This document shows, piece by piece, positions 1 through 12,800 of a stretch of 64,000 nucleotides of DNA (position 1 is the stretch's first letter; every line of letters starts with the position of its first letter). Location: contig JBBELK010000003.1 in NCBI GenBank assembly GCA_037783545.1, positions 2,232,001-2,296,000 on the forward strand, in the 5' to 3' direction. Both the position numbers and the translations under genes were made by a program. Source of the DNA: Henricia sp. BOLD:AAB3569. Lineage: Eukaryota > Echinodermata > Asteroidea > Spinulosida > Echinasteridae. The notes under the pieces are model-generated. The model made no database searches. It saw only the letters and a list, made by a program, of their open reading frames with translations, and was not told the origin of the DNA.

Positions 1-296
1 TCCCCCAAACTTCGTCTGATAGCTCTTGAGAACTTTAACTGGCATATATGTGTCTATGAATTTCGGCAGAAATTGTTCATTTAATTCTCAATAAATCCAC
101 CCTTAGGAATGAATAAAAATGGTTGCAACTTTCATGACTTTCCATTAACATTGTTTTATTCTTTACTCATGACATTAAGTTTGAATTAATATTCAATGAT
201 TTTGTATTGCTTATTTTGATTAAAGCTGAACGTTGGATCGATACCCCTTGTGTGAGTGAATCGAAGCCGGTCTGCCCCCCTGGGTAAGTCATTCTC
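1..296. other. No feature recognised
   Basis: AT-rich DNA upstream of the first MITE. I see no exon with good splice sites and no cysteine-rich reading frame that could be the missing somatomedin-B region of the downstream ENPP gene. It is most likely intron of that gene. Confidence 0.4.
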
Positions 297-733
297 AATA
301 CACAGTTCCGACCTGTCAATCAACCGAACCTATCAACCAATCACAACAGAGCGCGCAGACAGCGCGCAGATCACAGCGCGCGTCATCGCGCACATGTCAA
401 ATATCACGCGATATTTTGCCGATACGTTGTGTACGGCCTATGCGGGGTTCCGGGTAAATTTTTGGTTTCCAGGGCCGGGAGATTCGCTGTTCAAAGGTAA
501 GAAAGCGAATTGTTATGAATATATGACATCTCTGTATCACTGGCCTTTTACTCAGTGTGTGCTACGGTAACTGTCGACCCAGAAACATGAATAACTTTGA
601 GTATTCTCCAATGAATCTGTGCTTTCCGTTGAAAGTCCCATTGGTTTGTGCATTGGTTTGATGATAGCGTGTGAGGCGTAGCAACAATATCCAAGAGGGG
701 CGGGGTTAATTTGCAATCTCGGAACTATGCATT
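297..733. mobile_element. MITE family A, copy 1
   Basis: Begins with a degenerate form of the AATGCATAGTTCCGA end and closes with TCGGAACTATGCATT. Shares the internal blocks CCTGTCAATCAACCGAACC, AACTGTCGACC and the GGCGGGGTTAA near the 3' end with the other copies. Lies in the first ENPP intron in the window. Non-autonomous; short spurious ORFs. Confidence 0.7.
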
Positions 734-898
734 CAGTCTTAATAAGCATTTAAAAAAATTAAAATACATTGAAATAATAACCAGGCACAACCAAGCACAT
801 TTCTTTATTTTGAATGACTGTGGAACCGCCATTGTAAAGATTTTATTTATTTGTTTACGTTTTACTTTTTATTATTATTATTATTTATTTTATTTCAG

Positions 899-3800
899 CG
901 TTGACCGCCCACCTCTAATTCTTGTGTCTTTAGACGGCTTCAGAGCTGATTACCTCGGCCGAAAGTTAACCGATCACATTAAAAAGCTCAGTAAGTATCG
1001 TCCCAAACCACAAATTCACGTAGGAACTTAACTCTTAAAGGGCCCCCTGAAATGCCTGATAACTTTATGCACAGTTTTTGCTGCATATGAAGGATTACTT
1101 GTTTAGAAAGACACTACTACTGTTCATTTTGATGCCCCATGGCATTTTTCAACTTTCTTTTGTAAATTGCTTCACATAAACTCACAGAAAGAGAGCGCTG
1201 TTTGGAGCATGTCACTTTAGGAACACACAGCAGAAAAGCAAAGAAAACACATTATTTAAAACTGGAATTGTGGAAAAATGCTGCAGTTTCCAGCCTTAGT
1301 TTTTTCATGGTTTGCAACAGGCAACATGTAAAACAAACCTAAACTGTCATGGGTTACAAAAGTTTCAGCAAATTGAAGACAATTTTGCAAACTTTTGTGC
1401 ACAGTTGATTGAGATTTTCCTGTGTTTTCCTAATGTGACATCACCACTTTGCTCATGCATATGTAAATTTTCATTAGCATAAAAATCAAAAACCTTGATT
1501 TTAACCCCCCTAAACAACTTCCAAGTAGGGTTTTTATGATTGTAAATTAATGGACTAGTTTCATAGCACATATTTCATTAAATAAAAACACCATTTCAGG
1601 GGCCCTTTAAACTAAAGCACACTGCTCGCAGCGGCTTGAGAAACATCTACTTTCGTCCTTAAATCCCCTTTCAGAAGCTCGCCTGTACACAAACATCATT
1701 TAATTCTGTCAGTTTAAATATTTAAAGATAGTATACATGATTGGTAAACTGTTACAAATAGTTTTATCCCCCTGTGTGATTGAAGATATGCATGATTAAA
1801 ACCAACCTGAGCAAAAACTAGCTCCGTACTTCGTCTAACTTTTGAGAAAACAGTCAAAAAAGGGTTTGCAGTCATTTCGCCCCAAAACCACTTCGCCCTG
1901 AACCATTTCGCCCTGAACTACGGCCTTTGCACAAAGTGGTTTTTGGGCAAACTAGCATTTGGGCGATGTAGTGTTTAGACGAAGTGATTTTGGGCGAAAT
2001 GGCACTCGGGCGAAGTGGCTTGGGGGCGAAATGGCACTTGGGCGAAATGGTTTTGAGGCGAATTAAATTTTCGTCTCATGAGACGAAAACTAATTGTTTT
2101 ACTCATTTCTCAAAGACTGTAGCACTTTAGACAAAACCATTTCAGGGGAAATTTTCCTACGGTCATCATGTTTAAATTGTGTAAGTTAGGCGTAAATCTG
2201 TGAACATTTCTGATTTTCGAGATACCAATCATGTATACTGCCTTTAAGGATATTTTGTAATTACAGCAGTGCAGTTGTTACTAATTTTAAAAGCTTGAGG
2301 TGTATCAATTCTTTTCTCCAGGCGATTGTGGGACGCATTCACCATACATGCTTCCTTCGTTTCCGTCGGTGACATTCTCAAATCACTACACCATTGTCAC
2401 GGTAATAAAAGATTTTGCAGAAATTCTAGTAATTTAAAGAGATTTGCAAAATTTTCCAAATCTGATTCTTATCTTTGTTCGAAGATTGATTACTGGAGTG
2501 GAAAACTGTTACCACTGGCGTTATCTCCATGTGTGATTGAGGATGTGTATGATAAAAACCAACTTGTGTATAGGTCAGCTCAGTACCTTATCTACTTTCC
2601 AAGAAATTTTTTTAAAATGTGTCCATTGTCTTATTTATGCCCTTCACTCAAAAACCACTTCGTGCACAGGTCGTGGTTCAGGGTAAAGTAGTTCGGGGCG
2701 AAGTGGTTTTTGGGCGAAGTGACTCTGAAGCGTTTTTGGACTGTTTTTCTCAAAAGATAGACGAAGTACAGAGCTGGTTTTTGCTCAGGTTGGTTTTAAT
2801 CATGCATATCTTCAATCACACAGGGAGATGAAACTATTTGTAACGGTTTACCAATCATGTAGACTATCTTTAATGCATAGTTCCGACCTGTCAATCAACC
2901 GAACCCCCCGACCAATCACAACAGAGCTAGCAGATATCACTGACATAGGTCAAAGTGCACTGTCTCACAACAACATGATCACGCGATATGTTCTGCCGGC
3001 CCCATACAATTTGTACATTGCATGTTGTATGCGATGATCCGGGTTAATTTTTTGTTTCAAGGCTGGTCGTTTCGTTGTTCAAAGGTACGAAAACACGTAT
3101 GTCATTTAAATGACATCCTTGTATTACTGGCCCTTTACTCTGTGTGTTCTAAGATAACTGTCGACCCTGAAACATGAATACCTTTGAGTTTTCTCCAATG
3201 AATCTGTGCTTTCCGTTGAAAGACCCATTGCTTTGTGCGTAGCGTGTCGCCATTTTGACGATAGCGTGTGAGCCATAGCAACAATATCCACGGGGGCGGG
3301 GCTAACTAGGCAAACTCGGAACTATGCATTTCAATCAATTGTTTTATATATTAACACAATCCCGCCGTGAAAATGGCCACTGATGCTGGCACGGCATTAA
3401 ACCCAAAACTCACTCTATTTTCCATATTAGTTGAAAATTCTGTATGCTTTAACATGTTCTTTTATTCTGTGAAAAAATGTTTCCTTACAGGGGCTTTATC
3501 CTGAACATAACGGGCTGATCGCTAACTCCATGTTTGATCCCATCCTTCGTAAGAACTATTACATCGGAGGTTCAGAAACCCGAAAGAAGGAATGGTATAG
3601 TGGAGAACCGGTACGACAACCAATTATCTTTAAGGAAGTCTTGATCTTAATTGGTCTGTCCATGGCAACAGACAGCGGTTTTGGGGCGTTTCAAAATAAC
3701 ATCAAAATTTCATATTCTAGCCCTGTAACAGGCTGCTCAGCAATTACTATCAGTTTATTTCACAAGTTTCATGAAATGTCTTGTGCGTTCGGTAAATACC

Positions 3801-6800
3801 AAGCCTTATGTGGAGCCACAAGTTTCATTGTAGAATGATTTAAAAAAAATTGTAATATGCATGGAATACCTTTGTCTGGTCTCAAAATAAAAGAAATGAG
3901 TTTAAGTTGTTCTGAAGAGATAGCTTAGGCCCAAAAAGGGTTACAAATAACTTGTGTTACATTGTAGGCCGTTCCGGTTACGAGCGTATATTGGAAATTT
4001 GTAGACAGGGTTTTTAGAAAGGCATGTTGTCACACTATTTGTAACCCTTTTTGGGCCTAAGTTATCTCTTCAGACCAACTGAAACTTATTTCTTTTATTT
4101 TGAGGCCAGACAAATGTATTTTCTGGAAAAAATGGTCTGCGTTGCCAAAATGCCCCCTTTACCGTTAAAAGACTTACATGGCTACGTTATTGTTATTTTT
4201 CATCAGCTTTGGAACACAGCCTCCAAGAATGGCCTTCGCACAGGTTGCTATTACTGGGTGGGATCCGATGTCGATATTCAAGGTGAGACAAACAGAAATT
4301 GTACTTTTAACCTTGTTTGTATAGATTTATGTGTTTATTCATTTATTCCATAATTTTATTTTCCAAATTGTTATTTTTTTTCAGATATGAGACCAGACTA
4401 CTTTTTCTTGTATGATGGGTAAGCATTTTCGTTTGTTATTTGTAGTTTATTAAAAAGTAGTGTTCCAGGTACATGTACTAAATGGACAATTTTGTAAATT
4501 TAAGAATTTGAACCTTTTGAAATAAGGGAAACAAAATAATTTGTTATTATTATTATTATTATTTCTTTCTGGTATTCATACCAAGGATTCCTCAAAAGTG
4601 CACATTGCACTGTCACTCGCAAGCGTGAGGAAACCCACGAAAAATTATAAATGGCCAAAGACATCGCGGAATCCCCCTGCTCTTTACGAAAGAATGCTCT
4701 GGGATCTTCAAAGTGCGTTACCTAACACACTGGACCAACGGCTTTACATTTCCTCCGAAGGATGGAGCAAGTGTGGTTGAGTGTCTTGCTCAAGGGCACA
4801 GGTACCGCAGCCGGGGGAGGTTCGAACCCGCAACACTAAGTGTTTACTTATGATTGCAAGTCAATGACCCAAACCACTCGGCCACTGTACCCCACATGAT
4901 TGCATGATATTGACATGCAATTTGGCCTTTTTTTTCAATAATATCTAGAATGTGCACACTGTGGTTTCACAGCCAAACGTGATGACAGATTAGAAATAGA
5001 ATTTTCATAAATCATTGATTTTTTTGGTATTATTTCTTGACAGTAAGATCTCTCCGGAACAGAAGATTGACACTATTCGTGGATGGCTGCAGCTTCCAAC
5101 AGGCAAAAGGTTCACTCATGTTTTTTCTTCATATATCCGTAACATGTATAGACCATTCTCATAACCATGGAAGCCTTCCCTGTATGTCCGCCATAGCTTG
5201 GACGCGGTCAGTGCATGAACTACATGCGTTATGTGATGATGCTCATTGTGTCGTCACTTCGAACAATTAGTGCGTTTGTTGTAATGGTGAATTCACTCTA
5301 AGCTTTTTCGCGCGTGAGTAATTGTGACGCGCGTCGCTTTGAGAAGAAGTGATGATACACTGAAAATCACTGAATTATGAAGACACTTTTCGTCCAACAT
5401 GTTTAAGCTAATTCTGTGGTTTTTGGTGCGTTGTTTCACCCCAAATTCCTTTCACAGAATTAGCTTGGATGTAAAGTGTTTTTATAAATCAGTGATTTTC
5501 AGTGCATCGTTTCACTCAAAATTCCTTTCACACCGCTTTTTCTCAAAGCGACGCGCGTGGCAATCAGTGTGGATTTGTGTGTGCGAAGAGCGCGTTGCGC
5601 GCATCATGGAGGCGAGCTGTTTGATTAACAGCAACGCAAAACACACAGTCCATGCAATGGAAAAAGCTGTGTCCCAGCTATGGCGGACGTGTACAGGAAA
5701 GGCGTCTTGAAAATGGTCTATTCAGTTATTGAATTACCAGTGCACGTGGAGGTCGTTATTTGTTGCATTAGGCCCATACCTCTTTATTATGCCAATGGCA
5801 TCTTTGACCCCATTCACTTGTGGGAAATTGCTTCGTTTAATGAAGATTGGGAGCTGTTTCGTCTCAAAGTTGTCAACATTTTAATAAACAAACGTCATTT
5901 GTTCGCGTTGCACATTTGGTCAGTCAAACTAATAAGTTGTTTGTTTTTGTTCCGCCAGACCCGATTTTATCACGCTGTATTTTGACGAGCCTGACCATGA
6001 AGCGCATAAATTCGGACCAGATTCACCTGAGGTATTGATTTTGTCAAAATCTTTACTGTTTTGGATAAATAATGTAGTATTCTGACACATTTTTAGGTGA
6101 TGTCTAACTTGAAATTTTTTTTCTTCTAATTCCTTCCATCTTTATCATTTTTATATATTAATAAAACAGACAAATGACAAGCTGAAAGTCGTGGACAAGT
6201 ACATTGCGGATTTGATGGACGCATTACTAGCCGTCAAGATGCATCAATGCGTTAACATCGTAATACTGGCAGACCACGGCATGGCTAACCGGAGTTGTGA
6301 AGCAAACATTCTACTGGGAGATGTAAGCTAAAGAAAGATTTCTGCGAGATTTTTGTCAGTTTATTTTGTGTTACTGCACTCTTGAGCGCGTAGTACACAT
6401 GCGCAATCCATTCATTCGATGCACGACGTGCGCGAACACGTGTGCTTGGGTGCACCCAGCGTGCCCGTGCATCAGATTGGGGCTCTTTGCTGCACAGTAT
6501 CAGAAATGCACGGTGTCTGCAAAAGCTTCATTTTATATAATAATAGCTAACATCGTTTCGCCTCATTTTGTGAAAAGTAATAAAAAAGTAAATCTCTGTT
6601 TAGTTACGTTGCAAAAAGGTTTCCATAAATGCGACACAACTGAAATAAAGCATTATATTTCTTTCATTGCTTGTTTACTGGCGTGTGATTTTTAATATAA
6701 ATATATTTATGCAAAAAACTGCAGAAGTGAATACGTCATTTTTTGTTAGTTGCCTAGGCAATGGCTCCACACTAAAAATCACTGAATCGTGTCCCTGTGC

Positions 6801-9800
6801 TTTATCAATGGTACTTTTTCCGACGGCCATGATGTTTAGAGCCAATTACCATGGCAACCTACGTCACACTTCCGCTGTCTATTATTTACGGGATAACTGC
6901 AGTTTACTTTGATCACATTTTTTTTTTTTTTTAAATTTTCAGGTAGATGGCATAAACTTCCCATCCAGTGAATATTACAGCAGGACTACTGCAGGCTGCA
7001 TGATGCGATACGCTCCCAAAAGTGATGGTAAGAAATAGTTAAGCGGCGTTCACATGATCGCAGAAATATCACGTTCTTGCATTGTCAGGGCTGAAGCTGT
7101 GTCCCCACATTCCAAGTACGAGTACGAGTCCGAGTCCGAGTCTGAGTCCAAGTCCTAGTCCGAGTCCTTGAGTCCGAGTCCAGCAAACATCCCGAGTCCT
7201 CGGCAGGCCGAGTCCGAGTCCAAGTCCCGAGTCCTTATTTTAATTTCAAGTACAAGTGTCAATGATCGTGCCTTTGATCTTTGGCAGCTCCTCGTAAGTT
7301 TGCTTTAGGCTGAGAATAATGTTTCTTTAGGAGGTGAGATACATTTCAAGCTCAGTATTATTTTAAGTGGTAGAAATGATTTATTTTGCATTCTCAGAAT
7401 TTTATTTCACATGTTCAAAAAACTTTTGACCCCAAAATAAATTACAATAGACACTACAAATAATTTTCAGCTCCTATTAAATGAACATTTTGTAAAATAT
7501 TGTATAAATTTTTACTGGACTCGGATGGACTCGACCCAAATCTCCGAGTCCTTACTGTCTGAGTCAGCGTTCGAGACGAAGTCCTTACAAATCGGGACTC
7601 GAGTCCGGACTCGAGTCTCACAGCATTGTGCGCTGTGCTCACTGCTTTTCATCTTTTTTCTCCCCCAATTTCAGCTGTACTGAAGAAGCCTGAAGACATT
7701 GTCAACAGGTTGAAGGTAAGGAATTGTATGTGTATCTTTTAATAAAATGGCTGAGTTTTATAAAAAGTTTGACTACAGTTGGCTTGTGGCGACCTGCCCT
7801 GTTCATATCCATGAAATACTGACTCGGGTTCTATTCCCGTTTTGTTTAAATAGTTTAATGTTGCTAGACACGTTTCTAGGTGGGCGGGGTTTACTGGGTC
7901 TATCTATGTGGGCTGTGCCATTGTGCATGTACCCTTGGGCAAGATACTTTGCCATAAATTGCCTCTGTCTGTTTTCTTAACAGTGTCGAGACCCACGCGT
8001 TATTCCCTACATCAAAAAGGACATGCCTAAACGATATCACTACATGGACAATCCACGTATTGAAGACGTGCTCATTCCTGTCGACCAGGGGTACATCATA
8101 GGCAAGTAAGATAACACACATCATTCTTATAGTAGTGTCCGGATGCAGCAGTTATGTCATGTTGAACTCAATTTGTAAAAGTTTACAATTGTAGTCAGGA
8201 GTTTACATACAACTGTGTTAAAACTGGTGTGCTTAAACTTGCGTTGTCATCATTTTTGTAACAGTCATTACTAAATTCTTGATTTTGTGGAATTCCTCAC
8301 GTGCTTGCAGTACTCAAAACATAGCTTGCACACCTTGCAATGGTTCGGGTGGTCCTGTTTACCATTTCGGGTGATGATGGTAGTGGTGTACATGTATTTA
8401 TACTTCTGACTTCAACTGTTGATATAACAGTGGTTCAGTGTGGAATTCATTTCGTAATGCTCACAGAAGATTTTTAAAAATTGGGTTGTGTATGTGCTGT
8501 GATAACGTTTTTGCAATTATTATAAAACTGTTACAACTCTTTACGAAACCAATGAATTTCTTCTGACATTTTCTCTGAATTTGCAGTAAGCAAAAGAGTT
8601 CAACATGCGATGGTGGTGGTCATGGTTACGACAACTTAGCTCGTCAGATGCAGGTATCTTTAACAATAATTCACAGTAGACAGTTTGCACATTCGTATTA
8701 GTGGAGAGTAATCTTCAAGAGTAATCTTCAAGAGAAAGGTTTTTTCTTGTGAAGAGTTACTTTTAATAATTACCGTGGCACTCAACCACACCAGTGCTCC
8801 ATCCTTCGAAAGGGATGTAAAGCCGTTGGTCTAGTGTGTTAGATAACGCACTTTAAAAATCCCAGAGCATTCTTTCGTGAAGAGCAAGGGAATTCTCGGT
8901 GTCTGTGGCCATTTCTAATTTCTAAATCTTCATGGGTTTCCTCACGCTTACGAGTGACAGTGCAATGGGCACTTTAGAGGAATCCTTGGTATGAATACCA
9001 GAAAGAAATAATAATAATAATAATATTTTTCTTTGCAATTGCAGGCTCTTTTCCTTGCCTACGGTCCAGCTTTTAAGAAAAACCTGAAAATAGAACCGTT
9101 TCAAAATATCGAGCTGTTTAACATGCTGTGTGGTAAGTTTAATTATTTCTTAAAATGTATTTTATTCACTGCTTCTATCCTTTATCTTCTATCCTCTTTT
9201 GGTCAAATGGTTCAATAAAAGTTTGGGACATCGCAAGTAGGCTTGGGCGATTCCACGCCGGAATCGAGTAGAATCGATTCCACTTTAGGAATCGGAATTG
9301 CGATTCCAGATTTTTGAGGAATCGATTCCCAGTAGATATGGATTTCCTTTTATTTAGATTTGATTTCCATTGATAGCTTGCTGATTCCAGAAATTACCTA
9401 GCAATTCTGAAGGCAAATCTCCAACTTTTGTAAGAATATTTAGCCTCTGATTATTTCCACATTACTAAGAAAGTGTGTGTGGTACAGGTCGGCATCATTT
9501 CGGGGACGTTTAGTGCCACTTGGTGCCCATAATTGGGTCGTCGTCGGCACAATAAGACGTATCGTCATTGTACATGTACATAAACACGCTCATTTACCTA
9601 TTAAATTGCCCAAGCCTAATTGCAAGTCCTCTAAAAAAAAGAGACACACTTAAATTGTTTTTGACAACCATCGACTACAGTATAAAAGGTTAAAGGCGAG
9701 GCTCATCAAAACGCGTGCGAGGAACAAATTCATGCCATGAAATTCACCGCTCCACGCCTTTCTATGGAGCTGTGCATTTCGTGGCACAAATTTGTTCCGC

Positions 9801-12800
9801 GTGTGCGCATTGTCAAGCCTGCGTCTTTAAGTGCCAGTCAGTCAGCAGCAGGAGTATTATTTTTGTCTCAACAGATGTCATGGGCATAACCCCTCCACCA
9901 AACGACGGTGAACAGGGCAGTCTACATCACATTCTGAAAAACCCTCCAACACTCTCGCCTATAGATGAATCTAATTATCCTACATCACTCGCCTGTCCGT
10001 ATCCTAGCAATGACCACGAATACAACACTCGATTGGCTAAAGATGCCTCGATGTGTTCGTGTACAGATGAGTTAGCAGTAAGCGCCCTTATTATAGAAAC
10101 TTAGTTTTTAAGTGTTTTAAAATAACGGGAAATATCTGTCGATCAAATTTCAAGTGATGTGAAATGACCATAAATGACTTGATCTGAATTTTTGACTTGG
10201 GTCTGCCAAAAATGAAATTGAACTTTTATGTATTTTTTTGTCATTTTGAGGACCGAATTGTTTTTCAGAACTAAAGCTTTCTTTTAACATGGAGTACTAT
10301 TGGCCAGAACAACCAAAATACCCTACATTAATGCAAGATTCAGGGTTTGGACTTATTATGAAATTAACTTGAACAAATATTAATTGATTTGAACTGACTT
10401 GACCAATATGCCTGACTTGACTTGACTTGACTTGGGACTCGAGGGCAGTTTGACTTGACTTGACTTGGGACTCGAGCAGAGGGAGACTCGTTACAAATGG
10501 AGACTCGTTACAAACCTGGCACAAGACATTTCAAATGCAACTAGTGGCATTAGGGGGGATTCCCAAAATTAGGGGTCCAAAAGTGTGACATGCTTTTTAA
10601 GATTACCAAGTGTTTTTAATGATTGAAAGTGGTTTCCCAGTAGAAAATAATTATTTTTATTTGAACAAATGCCACTCAAATTTAATGTTTGTGTGTAGAT
10701 ATGGCATCAAGGTTAGTGCAAACTCATTCTACAGCCAATTTTCATTGGCGTAGGTAACTCGGGACACCAAACTCCTATCTAATACCATGGAACAAATTAT
10801 AAGCCTTTATGGTCTTTTGTTTTGAATATTTTTCAGGAATCAGAAAACAAAATATTGAAGAAAATGATGCTGCCCCCTATAATCACAGGCCACAGTCCAT
10901 TACTGAGAATTTGTGGTCAGAAGTGGTGATTTTTGAAGCAGAGAGTGTCGTACGTAACTGGGACACTAAACATTTTGGACCCCTAATTTTGGAAATGACC
11001 CATTAGTCGTGTTTCTAGTCTGATGAGTCCTCACTAAACCTCTGTTTATTCCGCAGAATGTAACAACCAAAATGATCAAAGCCTTTGACGAACAGCTGAA
11101 GTTATCAGATAGTGAAGGTTAGTGCAAGATGTTTGTGTAAACAATCATGGACTATTCATCAAGTCTCCAGGTTATCTCGGAGGTAACGGCAATACCCCGG
11201 GGCGGCGCGAGCAGTCCCACTACTCCTTGTCCGCCCCAGGTTAGGACAAAAAAATGTTGCCGTTACCCTAGAGTTCATTAACCTGCCAGCGACCAGGGTT
11301 AAGGATAGCAATCTTGGGGTTAACGGCCAAATCCAGGGGTAAGTGTTCCACAGGCAATCAGCCTCTGTAAAGATTGTCCGCATGCAGTGGGATACCGCAT
11401 CGCATTAATCCAGGGCAAGTTCGCCCCGGGTTTACGGAAACTCCGGGTTAATGAAACAAACGACAACAGGTTAACGAAAAGCTTAACCCTGTGCAACAAA
11501 TCTCCCGGTAAAACAGTTTGTAGTAGGAAAAGGGTATTTGTCTCTGGGGCTAGAAACTCGATGACTAGTTTTTATTTCAAGTCGTAAATCAATTTTATTT
11601 TCCAAGTCTGGTCACAAGTCATTTTATCCAGAGTCAAGTCACAGATCAAAAACCCAAAACTGACTTAAGCTCTGGCCTAGTACTGACCCATGGGCTAATT
11701 CTGTATAACAGCCCCCAAGACACTCGCACTTAAAACTGCAGGTCGCGAAGGGGTTAAGAAGAATTTGTAACGTCTTCATTATCAAAGATGAACTTTTCCT
11801 GAGATGAAAACTTCATAATTTTTTCCTATTCTCAGTGTTGGTATCAAAAGCCAAACATTTGCTGTATGGCGCCCCCAAGGTGACCTTTCAGACCAACTTC
11901 TGCGAGTTGACGCAGACAGATTATGTCACTGCATACAGCCACGAACTCAAGATGCCGTTGTATACGGCATTCACCATCGAGAAGAAAAACGTACGTAATT
12001 CATTAAAGTCCTAACATTTTGTATTTGCTAAATTACAAATTTGGTTTTTGTAATGTAATAGTTGAATATGGGTCTTTCCACGGTATAAGTGGCCGTCCAA
12101 AGTTGTCAACATTTTCACGGTTCTACAGAGCGTAGTATTTTTCAAGACCCCCTCCTTCCCCCCGAAATACTACTTATCAACATTTGTTTGTCACTACCAT
12201 GAAATGTCAACATTTTATAGTGCATGTAAAGTCGTACTTGGCCCTAATCCCTTCTCTCCCCCTTCCTACGCTTTGTAGAACCGTGAAAATATTGACAACT
12301 TTGGACGGCCCCTGATAGGGTACATTTGAAAAACAAGTAAATAATTCCCTTCAGATTTCAGATGTCTTTAGTTTATGTTGGAATTTAAAAAAATTCTTTG
12401 TGGTCTTTTTAGGAGATAACTTTTGCCCCAAAAAGCAATAAATTACTGCCACAACATACATTTCGGAAAACAGTGTGAACAAATTTTTCATTGTACCTAT
12501 TTAACATGGACATTTTTTTCTGTACACGGGATTTTCAGAATTTGTCAGGGTAGTAGTCGAGTCCATCACAAGTCTATCACAAGTCCAGAGCTAATAAAAT
12601 CACAAGTCCCGCACAAGTCCGTCACAAGTCCCGCACAAGTCCGTCACAAGTCCAGTAACAAGAAGCAAAAGATGAACATGCACAAAAGAATGCCTTTGTT
12701 GGAATTCATTTTAATAGCTTGTGACTTGAATTAAGACCCAGGTACTTGTGAAGGCTTGTCACGACTTGTGATGGACTCGACTACAACCCTGGAATTTGTA

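Noticed and set aside
5399-5985. Overlapping plus-strand ORFs in ENPP intron 6
   Set aside because: They lie in a palindromic element and run into exon 7 out of frame; only 5959-6031 fits the ENPP frame.
9715-10104. 129-codon plus-strand ORF as one exon
   Set aside because: Its first half is a short foldback MITE also found at 57011-57151. The real ENPP exon starts after the acceptor at 9874.
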